DNA from: Terriglobia bacterium
GTDB taxonomy: Bacteria; Acidobacteriota; Terriglobia; JAIQFV01
Length of the DNA stretch: 61,119 nucleotides
Direction: 5' to 3'
Assembly: GCA_020073085.1 (NCBI GenBank)
Contig: JAIQFV010000021.1
Location: forward strand, 1 to 61,119
Each line of letters opens with the position of its first letter. Within the stretch, counting starts at the first letter, position 1. Below, in pieces: positions 26,434 to 34,110 of this stretch. The notes beneath the pieces were generated by a model that did not search any database, was not told where the DNA came from, and was given only the letters and a program-made list of their open reading frames with translations. The translations under genes and the position numbers were made by a program.

Positions 26434-26942
26434 GAATTTTCATTGCAGTGATTGGCGGGTTCGTCCTCTTGGTGCTCTGTGTCGTGGTCATCGGTGCACT
26501 GCTTCCGAAGCGGCACGTCGCTTCCCGCCGCGCCTCGTACCACGCGACGCCGGAACGCCTCTTTTCCTTGATCGCGGGCTCACAAGACTGGCGCCCCGAC
26601 GTTGTGCGATACGAAGTCATTTCTCGCGAAGGAAACCGGGAAGTCGTTCGCGAAACAACACGGAACAAGGAGACAATCACCTACGAGGTGCTCGATCCGG
26701 TGGCGCCGAGCTCCCTCAAGCGGCGGATTGCTACAGAGAAGCTTCCTTACTCCGGCACATGGAGCTATACGCTGGAGCCCCGGGGCGAGACAACGATTGT
26801 CCGGATCACGGAAGACGGCGAGGTCTATAACCCGGTGTTCCGGTTCGTCTCGAAGGTGATCCTGGGACACACGCGCACCATCGATGCCTATCTTCGAGCC
26901 CTGGGGAAAGCGACCGGACAGGAGGTCCGGATCGAGGACTGA
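26430..26942 (+). CDS. membrane-anchored SRPBCC (polyketide-cyclase-like) protein
   Basis: A 170-residue protein. One N-terminal membrane helix (about 3-26, VIGGFVLLVLCVVVIGALL) anchors an SRPBCC/START-like domain (about 35-160): YHATPERLFSLIAGSQDWRPDV, then YEVLDPVAPSSLKRRI and TWSYTLEPRGETTIVRITEDGEV. The fold has a deep cavity for hydrophobic ligands. It is translated from an ATGA overlap with the MarR gene, suggesting MarR-controlled handling of a small hydrophobic molecule; the ligand is unknown. Confidence 0.82.
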   Translation: MRIFIAVIGGFVLLVLCVVVIGALLPKRHVASRRASYHATPERLFSLIAGSQDWRPDVVRYEVISREGNREVVRETTRNKETITYEVLDPVAPSSLKRRIATEKLPYSGTWSYTLEPRGETTIVRITEDGEVYNPVFRFVSKVILGHTRTIDAYLRALGKATGQEVRIED

Positions 26943-27165
26943 TTTCGTCACTATAGAGGTAGGCCTGGAGCTCGTGTTACGGGGGCCCTCTGCAATCTTT
27001 GGCAAGCCGGTAATCCGCACAAGTTGATCGGCCGAGGTGCCTGCGTCATCGGTTTGACGGATCCTTGGGTGTTGCTCCCTTTTCACCCAGGCTCAAGTGA
27101 AAATTTCAAATGGAGACCTGACGCTGGCGTGCTTGAAGAGCCGGCGTCTATTCAAGAGCGATCAC

Positions 27166-27657
27166 TCAATTGGTCGTCGCTGAGAACTTCACACCGGTGA
27201 GGGGGGTTCCAACCTCGCCGGAGATGTCATGGAGAAGCGGGCATTCCGCCGTCCCTTCCACCTCCGTCGGGGTCGCCTTGGTGAGAGTAATCGTGCATTT
27301 GCTCTTCCCCTTGGTGTACCTGCTGACTGAACTGCCCCAAAACATGGATATGCCGGAAAGGCTGAATGGGCCTTCCAAATCGACCTTTCCCGGGGCCTGG
27401 TACATCAGGACGATATTCAGATGGGCGTTCTCCTTGGGCTTGGGCTCGGACTTGAATACCAGCGTGGCCGTCGTGAAGCCCTGGGTCTGCTTGAAACCAC
27501 CCTCCACAAAATTGTAGGTGAGCACCCGCGAGCCATACTTGAATGAGGCGTGCCCGGTTTTGGCCGGCACCCCCTCAAACTTCTGCGCCAGCGCAGGCAT
27601 GGCGCAAGCCAGGAAGACAACCGCGAGACTGAGCATCAGTAGAACTTTGTGTTTCAT
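27166..27657 (-). CDS. exported protein of unknown function
   Basis: A 163-residue protein with a clear signal peptide (about 1-25, VLLMLSLAVVFLACAMPALAQ). The mature part is beta-rich (FKYGSRVLTYNFVEGGF, TATLVFKSEPKP, HLNIVLMYQAPGKVDL) and ends GTPLTGVKFSATTN. The single cysteine pair (SKCTITL, AECPLL) may be disulfide-linked. AGGAGG about 9 nt before the ATG at 27657 fixes the start. No family is recognised. Confidence 0.7.
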   Translation of the reverse strand: MKHKVLLMLSLAVVFLACAMPALAQKFEGVPAKTGHASFKYGSRVLTYNFVEGGFKQTQGFTTATLVFKSEPKPKENAHLNIVLMYQAPGKVDLEGPFSLSGISMFWGSSVSRYTKGKSKCTITLTKATPTEVEGTAECPLLHDISGEVGTPLTGVKFSATTN

Positions 27658-27851
27658 CGGGAAGGGCCTCCTGTGTAAGTGAACAGCCAATTCTATCGAA
27701 TCGAGGCTTCCCTCGATCCGGGAGGAGGATACCACGGATAGGCAGCAAATGAATGCACCCAGGACACGCCCTTCCGGGGCACCACCCCGTCATGTGCAAT
27801 ATCCATGGCGCGCGACAGTGGCCGCTAGTTTTGTCAGGATCATGGATCGAT

Positions 27852-27920
27852 GGGGACAGACGCCCGTTCTTAGGAAATTTGAAAGAGGACTGCTCAGGGG
27901 TGTCTCTCCCCCTTTTTTTT
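27852..27920. repeat. GGGGACAGAC/GTCTCTCCCC inverted-repeat element
   Basis: A roughly 69-bp element with ends GGGGACAGACGCC and GGGTGTCTCTCCCCC followed by a T-run. It belongs to the repeat family seen at 32763, 33665-34107, 38658 and 47590. It could also act as a terminator through the T8 run. Confidence 0.75.
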
Positions 27921-28031
27921 GAATAAGTGCGTGCCAATAGAAAATGCAGAAATTTGAGTCAGGCCTGCTCTCCCATCTGGCGCCATCCCGGCCAGGATAA
28001 GAATCCCCATGTCCACTAAAATGCACCTCAT

Positions 28032-29216
28032 CTACGGGCGGGCCGGGACAAGCTGTTTCAATTTTTGTTCGGCGCTGTCGCGAATGGCATTCCGCCGCGG
28101 TTGCGGGTAGGTTGTGTCCTTCGCGAGCAGTTCGAGAGCTTTCTTTGCGTTCTCGATCGCCAAATCCTTCTGACCATCCGCCACGTAGGCGTCCGAAAGG
28201 CTGTCATACACGTTGGGGGAGTTCGGAAATGCCGTGACATTCAGTTTCATTATCTCGACCGCCCCCTTTGCATCCCCCAGCTGGAGATGCTCGTAACCGA
28301 GCAGGTTGACGATGCGTTCGGGGAACAGGTTGGCTTTGGGATCGCGCTCGCGCGCCTCCGCCAGCATCTTCGCGGCTCTGCTGGCGCCCCCGGGCTGATC
28401 GATCACTTCCAACGTTTTGAGCAGTCGCGGCTCCAGCGGGGATCCGTTCGTTCTTGGAACGCTTTCCGGCCTCTTCATCAGGACGGCCCCCCACCACTCC
28501 GCGATCAGTCCCGGCAGCTCCGTGTGAACCGCGAACATTTCCGCGCCATGCCCTCCCTTTGCATAGGACTCAAAGCGGCTGGCCGGGCTGGCAGACAGGC
28601 TGAACTGCCACCGCATGGTTTCCGTGAAACTGCCAAACAAATCATCCTCCGCCGCTGCGGTGAAGACCGGCAGATTCTTCGATGATTGCAGGAACCGTCG
28701 TCCCTCGCGATCGGTGCTGCCGGAGAGCAACACGAGCGACTTCACCTCCGGGTGCCGCCGGGCCAGCCGGATGGAGTTGTTGACCCCGCAACTGGCTCCC
28801 CCGGCGCCAATCACGTCGCGGGCGACCCCCGGCTGGGACACGAGATACTGATAAGCCACGTCGATATCGCCGGGCCAGGTCTCTGTGATGATCTTGTTTT
28901 GTTCTTGGGGGGTCAGCTTGTCAAAAGGAGTGCCCCCACTCTCTCCAAACCCCCGGTAGTCCATGGTCAGAACGTTGATTCCCGAGGCGGCGAGGCGTTC
29001 GGCGAGCACGTCCCATAATTTCCGTTGTTGGTTGCATTGATGAAGCAGCAGGACCCCAGGACCCGGCTTGGCCGCAGCAAAATACGTCGCCTTGAGAAGG
29101 ATCCCGTCGGGCGCAGTCAGAGTGACGGTTTGCACCGCGAGCATCGGCGTTGCCGCAATGCTCAGCGGGAGTAGAAACGCTAAAAAAGCCCACGACAAAA
29201 CTTGTCTGGTTCGCAT
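28032..29216 (-). CDS. exported alpha/beta hydrolase with C-terminal TPR-like region
   Basis: A 394-residue protein. A signal peptide (about 1-27, WAFLAFLLPLSIAATPMLA) is followed by a dienelactone-hydrolase-type alpha/beta hydrolase domain (about 30-265) with GxSxG-like nucleophile GASCG, preceded by MDYRGFGESGG. Residues about 285-390 are helical and TPR-like (PERIVNLLGYEHLQLGDAKGAVEIM, SPNVYDSLSDAYVADGQKDLAIENAKKAL). Such a combination of hydrolase and TPR units occurs in secreted acidobacterial proteins; the substrate is unknown. GGAGG 5 nt before the ATG at 29216 decides the start. It follows the methyltransferase after 74 bp, so it may or may not share its transcript. Confidence 0.85.
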   Translation of the reverse strand: MRTRQVLSWAFLAFLLPLSIAATPMLAVQTVTLTAPDGILLKATYFAAAKPGPGVLLLHQCNQQRKLWDVLAERLAASGINVLTMDYRGFGESGGTPFDKLTPQEQNKIITETWPGDIDVAYQYLVSQPGVARDVIGAGGASCGVNNSIRLARRHPEVKSLVLLSGSTDREGRRFLQSSKNLPVFTAAAEDDLFGSFTETMRWQFSLSASPASRFESYAKGGHGAEMFAVHTELPGLIAEWWGAVLMKRPESVPRTNGSPLEPRLLKTLEVIDQPGGASRAAKMLAEARERDPKANLFPERIVNLLGYEHLQLGDAKGAVEIMKLNVTAFPNSPNVYDSLSDAYVADGQKDLAIENAKKALELLAKDTTYPQPRRNAIRDSAEQKLKQLVPARP

Positions 29217-29290
29217 GATCACCTCCATACACGATTGTAGGGTTAATTCGGTTAAAGGAAAGAAGAATGGCTCGACCCGGCCGTGGATTT

Positions 29291-30055
29291 CTAAAATGGC
29301 GCCTTCTGTGCCGTGATGATGAAGTTCCTTGCGAGCCAGCGGCTATATCTGCGACGGCCGAGTCGTTCCAGTTTTTTCGCCATGCGGGAGGGCGGTATCA
29401 GCCAGTTTCCCGCGTGGAGAACAAAGTTATAAAAATCCACTCGAAGGACTTTAAAACCAAGCTGCTCCAAACCTTCAATCACCTGAGTGTCGCGGTACAA
29501 GCGGATGTCCTGACGATTGCTCATCCTGGACCTCAGGTCGGTGAGACGGGCGGGGAGGGAATTCAGCATGAGCAGTCCGCTGGACTGATTGGTAAAGGTC
29601 ATCACGGCGTGTCCAGCGTGACGCAGCACCCTGCGCGCTTCAGCAAAGAAATCCTGGGGAGAAGTAAGGCACCCCATCACGGAAGTGGCGATCAGGCCAT
29701 CAATTGTAGCATCGTCAAAGGGAAGCCTTTCGGCCTGTGCAACAATGAAACGAAGGTTTCGACACAGCGGAGTGTCCGCCGATCTCTGACGGGCGAACTC
29801 CACCATGCGGACGTCATGATCGGCCCCGATGAGGGAGGCGCCCTGATCGCTGCATGCGCGCATCAGATGGCCTGTCCCGCATCCCAGGTCGACCCATCGC
29901 TGTCCGGGGAGCATGATCTCGCCGCAGATTCCCAGGGCCAGTTCACTGGCCCGCCTGAAAATGAAACTCCTGCCGGAGGCCCGGGGTCCATCGTACATGC
30001 GGTCCCACTCCTCGGGCTCAAATTTACCGGCGGGGAGCCGGGGTGGCAGAGACAT
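29291..30055 (-). CDS. class I SAM-dependent methyltransferase
   Basis: A 254-residue cytoplasmic methyltransferase with motif I VDLGCGTGHLMRACS (about residues 54-68), acidic motif II end IGADHDVRM, motif post-I LPFDDATIDGLIAT and HAVMTFTN. The C-terminal third is variable and basic (KKLERLGRRRYSRW). GGAG precedes the ATG. Its first 32 bp overlap the end of the adenylate-forming enzyme gene, a sign of coupled translation. Together with that gene and the NMT1-like gene it forms a three-gene cassette; the methyl acceptor is unknown. Confidence 0.9.
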   Translation of the reverse strand: MSLPPRLPAGKFEPEEWDRMYDGPRASGRSFIFRRASELALGICGEIMLPGQRWVDLGCGTGHLMRACSDQGASLIGADHDVRMVEFARQRSADTPLCRNLRFIVAQAERLPFDDATIDGLIATSVMGCLTSPQDFFAEARRVLRHAGHAVMTFTNQSSGLLMLNSLPARLTDLRSRMSNRQDIRLYRDTQVIEGLEQLGFKVLRVDFYNFVLHAGNWLIPPSRMAKKLERLGRRRYSRWLARNFIITAQKAPF

Positions 30056-31658
30056 GATTCTCCTCGATTGACGAAGGTTCCCGCCTTTTGAGAGCCGGCA
30101 ACAGCTTTTGCCATTCGGTCAGTCTCGGTCGTTCCCGAATTACTCGAAACACCCCGGCCTGGTTCCAAAATCTGGAAGCCAGCGCAGTCCGCGGGTTGGC
30201 ACGCCGGAGCTTCTCCAGGATGGCGCCGATGAGTCTATCTTCATCCAGATGTTTTACGTCGGGGCTCACCGCGATGACCACCCGACTCAAACCCTCGTGC
30301 TCCTGCATTTCCCAGAACTGGTAGCAGTCGGGAGGGGCCCCCATTTCTTCGAGAGAAGCGCTGATCATGCTGTCGAGTTCCGAAGTCAACAGCGACATTC
30401 CCTCCACCGTCAGCTTTTCATAACTGTGGACGTTTGAAAGGTGCACGTCAAATCCGATCTCGCCAAAAAGGCAGCCGCACCGTTGGGTATTCAGCCGACC
30501 ACAGTCTCCCAGCTCGGTATTCAGCATGATCCTGGCCGTGTGAGCAGACAGCGTTGTAAATAGAAAGCGTTCCACTTGTCCTTCCCTTGTCCCGGCCTCT
30601 TGGCCCAGAGGGATCAAAGCAACCCGGTCCGTATACAAATGCATGTCGTCCACAACGGAGCGGTGGGGGCAGGCGGCGCCGATCAAGCCGGTTTCGGTCG
30701 CCACGTAACGCGGGTACGCCTTCAATCCGGCGGACTCGATGAAACGCCTCCGGCTCTCCGTCAGCGGCTCCCCTCCCGTGAAGATCACGCTGCCTTCCAG
30801 ATCAGTTCCCTTCTCCAAGGCTGCCTGTGCAATTCGCACGGCGGAACTTCCGTAGGTCCTCACGACGCTGAGGCCGTTTGTCTTTCGAGCCCCCTCCATC
30901 CATTCCACGATCCTGCGAGCGCCAGACAGGTCCACATATTCGGGCCGTGGCACCGGGAGGCCGCACGCCCTGCCGCCCCAATAAAGGAACTCCAGAGTCA
31001 GACGGGTTTCCAGTGAAACGTCAGCGAAGCGGGTGGGCAGGTGCGAAAACCATTTCTCCGGAACGACCCCGAGCTTCAGGTTCATGAAGAGGTTGTGAAT
31101 CCCCGCGACGCCCGGCAGGACCGGATACCAGAGGGCCAGAGGGGCCTGCAGCACGCCATGCAGGGTGTAAAGCAACAACTCGTGGGCACTCTCTTCGGCA
31201 ATGAAATCCCAATCGTATACCGCCCGGGTGCTCTTTCCTCGACTTCCGCTCGACGAGCCTTCGATGCGCCGGCCCATCAGAAAAGGATTTTCAAAATCAG
31301 TCCCCCGGGTGTGCAGGGTTAGACCGGGTCGGCAGATCGGAGTGAGCGACTTGAACTCCTCGAGGGTCAGGTAGACGCCTTCATCCCGGAGACCTTCCAG
31401 GGTTTTCTCAATCCCGTGCGATCTGACGTTCGCCTGAAGATCGCTGAATTCGCACCCGGCCCAAACCAGCAGCCGGCGCAAGGGACTGCCGGGAATGTCG
31501 TACATCAATCGTTTCGCAAAATCGATGAAATGATTTTCTCGATTGGCCAACCGTTGGGTGAGTTCATGAACGGCCTGAGGGTAGGTGACCGGGTTCTGGA
31601 CGAAATCCCGAAATCCGCTGGCCAGAAGTGCCAGTTGTTTGATCCGCGAAAGTCTCAT
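30024..31658 (-). CDS. PaaK/CoF-synthetase-like adenylate-forming enzyme
   Basis: A 544-residue cytoplasmic enzyme related to phenylacetate-CoA ligase. Seen: EGSSSGSRGKST (about 133-144, the phosphate-binding loop), RTYGSSAV (about 268), IFTGGEPLTESRR (about 292-304), YVATETGLIGAACP (about 318-331, the Y-x-x-TE adenine motif) and YTDRVALIP (about 342). A C-terminal domain has YEKLTVEGMSLL. This family activates a carboxylic acid as acyl-AMP and passes it to CoA or another acceptor. The start is the ATG overlapping the preceding stop by 4 bp; the longer open frame upstream is a shadow of the NMT1-like gene. The N-terminal 130 residues are longer than in simple PaaK enzymes. Confidence 0.85.
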   Translation of the reverse strand: MRLSRIKQLALLASGFRDFVQNPVTYPQAVHELTQRLANRENHFIDFAKRLMYDIPGSPLRRLLVWAGCEFSDLQANVRSHGIEKTLEGLRDEGVYLTLEEFKSLTPICRPGLTLHTRGTDFENPFLMGRRIEGSSSGSRGKSTRAVYDWDFIAEESAHELLLYTLHGVLQAPLALWYPVLPGVAGIHNLFMNLKLGVVPEKWFSHLPTRFADVSLETRLTLEFLYWGGRACGLPVPRPEYVDLSGARRIVEWMEGARKTNGLSVVRTYGSSAVRIAQAALEKGTDLEGSVIFTGGEPLTESRRRFIESAGLKAYPRYVATETGLIGAACPHRSVVDDMHLYTDRVALIPLGQEAGTREGQVERFLFTTLSAHTARIMLNTELGDCGRLNTQRCGCLFGEIGFDVHLSNVHSYEKLTVEGMSLLTSELDSMISASLEEMGAPPDCYQFWEMQEHEGLSRVVIAVSPDVKHLDEDRLIGAILEKLRRANPRTALASRFWNQAGVFRVIRERPRLTEWQKLLPALKRREPSSIEENHVSATPAPRR

Positions 31659-32518
31659 CTCGTGGGTAAAAGGCTGGTCGCAATCTTGTCCAGGAAGGTC
31701 AGGTCCATATAGTTCGACGGAACCCCATTGATGTATCCCAATTCCAGCATGAGGTGCAGGATCCCTTCCATGGCCTTCTCGTTGCGCAAGGCGTCCACAT
31801 TGGGTTGATTTCTCCGGAGGGCCTCGCGGATGAACCGACGATTCACGCCGATGTACCGGGAGGCGATCTCGGAGGCTTCCTCCGGATTCTGGGCCACAAA
31901 GGCCGCGCCGAAAGCGAAGGCCCGAACCATTCCTTGAACCACCTCGGGCGCTTGATTCTTGAATCCGAGCGTGGTGGTCAGGGAGCAACCGGGGGCTCCT
32001 TTCCAAAGGTCTCCAGTCCTTCGAATGACTTTCCCCACTCCCAAAGCCTCCATCATGGTCGCGTAGGGCTCGACCATCGAAGCGGCATCCGCTCCCTGCC
32101 CAAAAAATGCAATGATGGCGCCATCCCCCGAAGGTTGCCTCATCAATTCAATGTCGGCCCACCCGAGCGACTTGATCAGTCCCATGGCGGTGAGGTCTTT
32201 AATTCCGCCGCGTTGCGGGATGACGACTTTCCGGACCTCCGCCAGGGTGATGCCCGTTCGCATGACGATGGCAGCCTCATCACATCCCGAGCCAGCCAAC
32301 AAGACTAGGCGGGGATTTTCCGCGGACACGACTCGCGTCCAAGGCATGACCGCAAATTGACATTCGCCGCTCGCAAGCTTGTGGGGAACCAGCCATGCGG
32401 TCGCCGCGATTTCCAGTTCCGCTTCCAGCCCCTCCGCTTTCAAGAACCCCTTTTCATAAGCAGCATAGGCCGGCATTTGGCAGATGCCGCGCAACAATGA
32501 AATCTTTATCTTAGTCAT
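31655..32518 (-). CDS. NMT1/THI5-like binding protein without signal peptide
   Basis: A 287-residue protein with the fold pattern of NMT1/THI5/SsuA periplasmic binding proteins: MPAYAAYEKGFLKAEGLEAE at the start (residues about 15-34), ECQFAVMPWTRVV (about 52), and a C-terminal AFAFGAAFVAQNPEEASEIA. It lacks any signal peptide or lipobox and begins at MTKIKISLLRG, so it should stay in the cytoplasm. Cytoplasmic members of this fold can be enzymes (THI5, MqnA-type) or sensors. No transporter gene is nearby. Its stop overlaps the adenylate-forming enzyme's start by 4 bp. No ribosome site is evident. The fold is well supported; the role is an open question. Confidence 0.8.
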   Translation of the reverse strand: MTKIKISLLRGICQMPAYAAYEKGFLKAEGLEAELEIAATAWLVPHKLASGECQFAVMPWTRVVSAENPRLVLLAGSGCDEAAIVMRTGITLAEVRKVVIPQRGGIKDLTAMGLIKSLGWADIELMRQPSGDGAIIAFFGQGADAASMVEPYATMMEALGVGKVIRRTGDLWKGAPGCSLTTTLGFKNQAPEVVQGMVRAFAFGAAFVAQNPEEASEIASRYIGVNRRFIREALRRNQPNVDALRNEKAMEGILHLMLELGYINGVPSNYMDLTFLDKIATSLLPTR

Positions 32519-32762
32519 AGGCTTTGATTATCGGGTTTGCTTTCGTTTACAGTCAGGGAAGGCAGTTGCGAGTGGCTAAAACGTCGCCATCTTTTCACTT
32601 AGAATCGCCGACATTATATGCGGACGGCAACTATCGAACAACAGGAAAGAACAAAGGGATTCCCCGTCGAGACAATGGGGGAAGGGTGGGAGATTTAGAG
32701 TATAGAATTGAATCACCCGCATGAAGGGGCCCGTACCCGTGCAATCTTCACTTGGATCGGAC

Positions 32763-32827
32763 GGGGACAGACGCCTGTTCTCAGAGAAATGTGAAGCTTG
32801 CTTGAAATTGGGTGTCTGTCCCCTTCT
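32763..32827. repeat. GGGGACAGAC/GTCTGTCCCC inverted-repeat element
   Basis: A 65-bp element with ends GGGGACAGACGCCTGTTCTC and TTGGGTGTCTGTCCCC, followed by TTCTT. It lies 32 bp past the 3' end of the exported protein gene 32860-33453 and upstream of the NMT1-like gene. Confidence 0.8.
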
Positions 32828-32859
32828 TCAGTTGGGATATGCGACCCGTTCCTCTTCGG

Positions 32860-33453
32860 TCATCTTCCGGAACGCAAGGTATCCAGTTGGATTCTGCCTT
32901 GTTCGATGAATCCGCGAAGCTGGACCAACTGATCCCGCGAAAGCAGGACGGTGGTTTCCTTCAAGCGGCACGTTCGGATGGCAAATTCGATCGGGCTGGT
33001 CCGCTGTCGGGCCAGAGCCGCGACCCGGAAGGAATTCTTCATGGTGTAAACGGCGTCAAAGGATTTCAGAGAGGTGGCCGACCAGTCGAGTTTGTTCAAG
33101 TAGTCGATGGCATTGAGCAACGGCGCGATCTCTTCATAATCGACCAGGACCCCTTCGTGAGGGTGACCGCCCTCCACGACGCCGATGGCGATCCCATACT
33201 CCCGCCGCTCACTTCCGACATCGGTAACTTCGCGGGACCGGACCGTGACACTTCCTGTTCCCGAAGCGGCTCGGGCTGAAATGCTCCCGATTGGAGTAGT
33301 GCCCCGGATGATGACCGTTCCCGGGATGTTCTCCAGACCTTCCAGTTTTGTTTCCGGAGTCGGGGGGCAGGCACTGATCGTTTGAGCCACAACGGGTGCA
33401 GCCAGAAGCAAACTTCCAAGAACAGCCCAAAGCATGGCCTTGATTTGACCCAT
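32860..33453 (-). CDS. exported protein of unknown function
   Basis: A 197-residue protein with a signal peptide (about 1-24, MLWAVLGSLLLAAPVVAQ). The mature part has a beta-type N-terminal half (TVIIRGTTPIGSI, GSVTVRSREVTDV) and a helical half (PLLNAIDYLNKLDWSATSL, LSRDQLVQLRGFIEQGRI). TTGGAGG 9 nt before the ATG at 33453 fixes the start. No family is recognised. It stands alone between two repeat regions. Confidence 0.7.
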   Translation of the reverse strand: MGQIKAMLWAVLGSLLLAAPVVAQTISACPPTPETKLEGLENIPGTVIIRGTTPIGSISARAASGTGSVTVRSREVTDVGSERREYGIAIGVVEGGHPHEGVLVDYEEIAPLLNAIDYLNKLDWSATSLKSFDAVYTMKNSFRVAALARQRTSPIEFAIRTCRLKETTVLLSRDQLVQLRGFIEQGRIQLDTLRSGR

Positions 33454-33664
33454 GACATTTTCCTCCAAAAATAGGCGGGTTTAGATCCACCCTGTGAATC
33501 GTTCAGAAAGAATCGTGACAGCCCCGATTGCCTCCGGGATTCAAGCGAAGAAACAGGTGGTTGTCATTATTTGTTCGAGGCCGAGTTCCCATGGTCTGGC
33601 CGATAGGCATTCGGTGTGAAGGGGGATGGTATCACATTAATTCACGCGGGAATGGGGTTGATGA

Positions 33665-34107
33665 TCGGATGGGGACTGACACCTGTTCTTAAAGAAACTT
33701 GAAGATTGTCTGCAAGAAGGTGTCTGTCCCCTTTTTTCCTGTGGGATGCGGGTGCCGCAGGCATGTGTTCTTTGCATGCCTGCGTCTGGTCGGATGGGGA
33801 CTGACACCTGTTCTTAAAGAAACTTGAAGATTGTCTGCAAGAAGGTGTCTGTCCCCTTTTTCCTGTGGGAGGCGGGTGCCGCAGGCATGTATTCTTTGCA
33901 TGCCTGCGTCTGATCGGATGGGGACTGACACCTGTTCTTAGAAAAACTTGAAGATTGTCTGCAAGAAGGTGTCTGTCCCCTTTTTCCTGTGGGAGGCGGG
34001 TGCCGCAGGCATGTGTTCTTTGCATGCCTGCGTCTGGTCGGATGGGGACTGACACCTGTTCTTAAAAAAACTTGAAAGCGGCTTGGAACCCGGTGTCAGT
34101 CCCCAAA
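33665..34107. repeat. composite tandem array, unit about 124 bp, 3.5 copies
   Basis: Units begin at 33665, 33790, 33914 and 34038. Each unit joins two elements: a 65-bp GGGGACTGACACC...GGTGTCTGTCCCC inverted repeat and a palindrome GCAGGCATG...GCATGCCTGC with short flanks. The fourth unit stops after the first element, 3 bp before the S15 hydrolase stop codon. Copies are over 95% alike by eye. Both component elements occur singly elsewhere in the window, so the array arose by amplification of a junction between them. Confidence 0.9.
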
Positions 34108-34110
34108 ATT

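Noticed and set aside
30024-32006. Longer version of the adenylate-forming enzyme starting at 32006
   Set aside because: The extra 116 residues lie in another frame of the NMT1-like gene and look non-native; the ATGA overlap at 31655-31658 gives a natural start.
33642-34055. A 137-residue open frame on the minus strand with three near-identical internal repeats
   Set aside because: It is the translation of the 124-bp composite repeat array; there is no ribosome site, and the other frames are equally open because the unit lacks stops.
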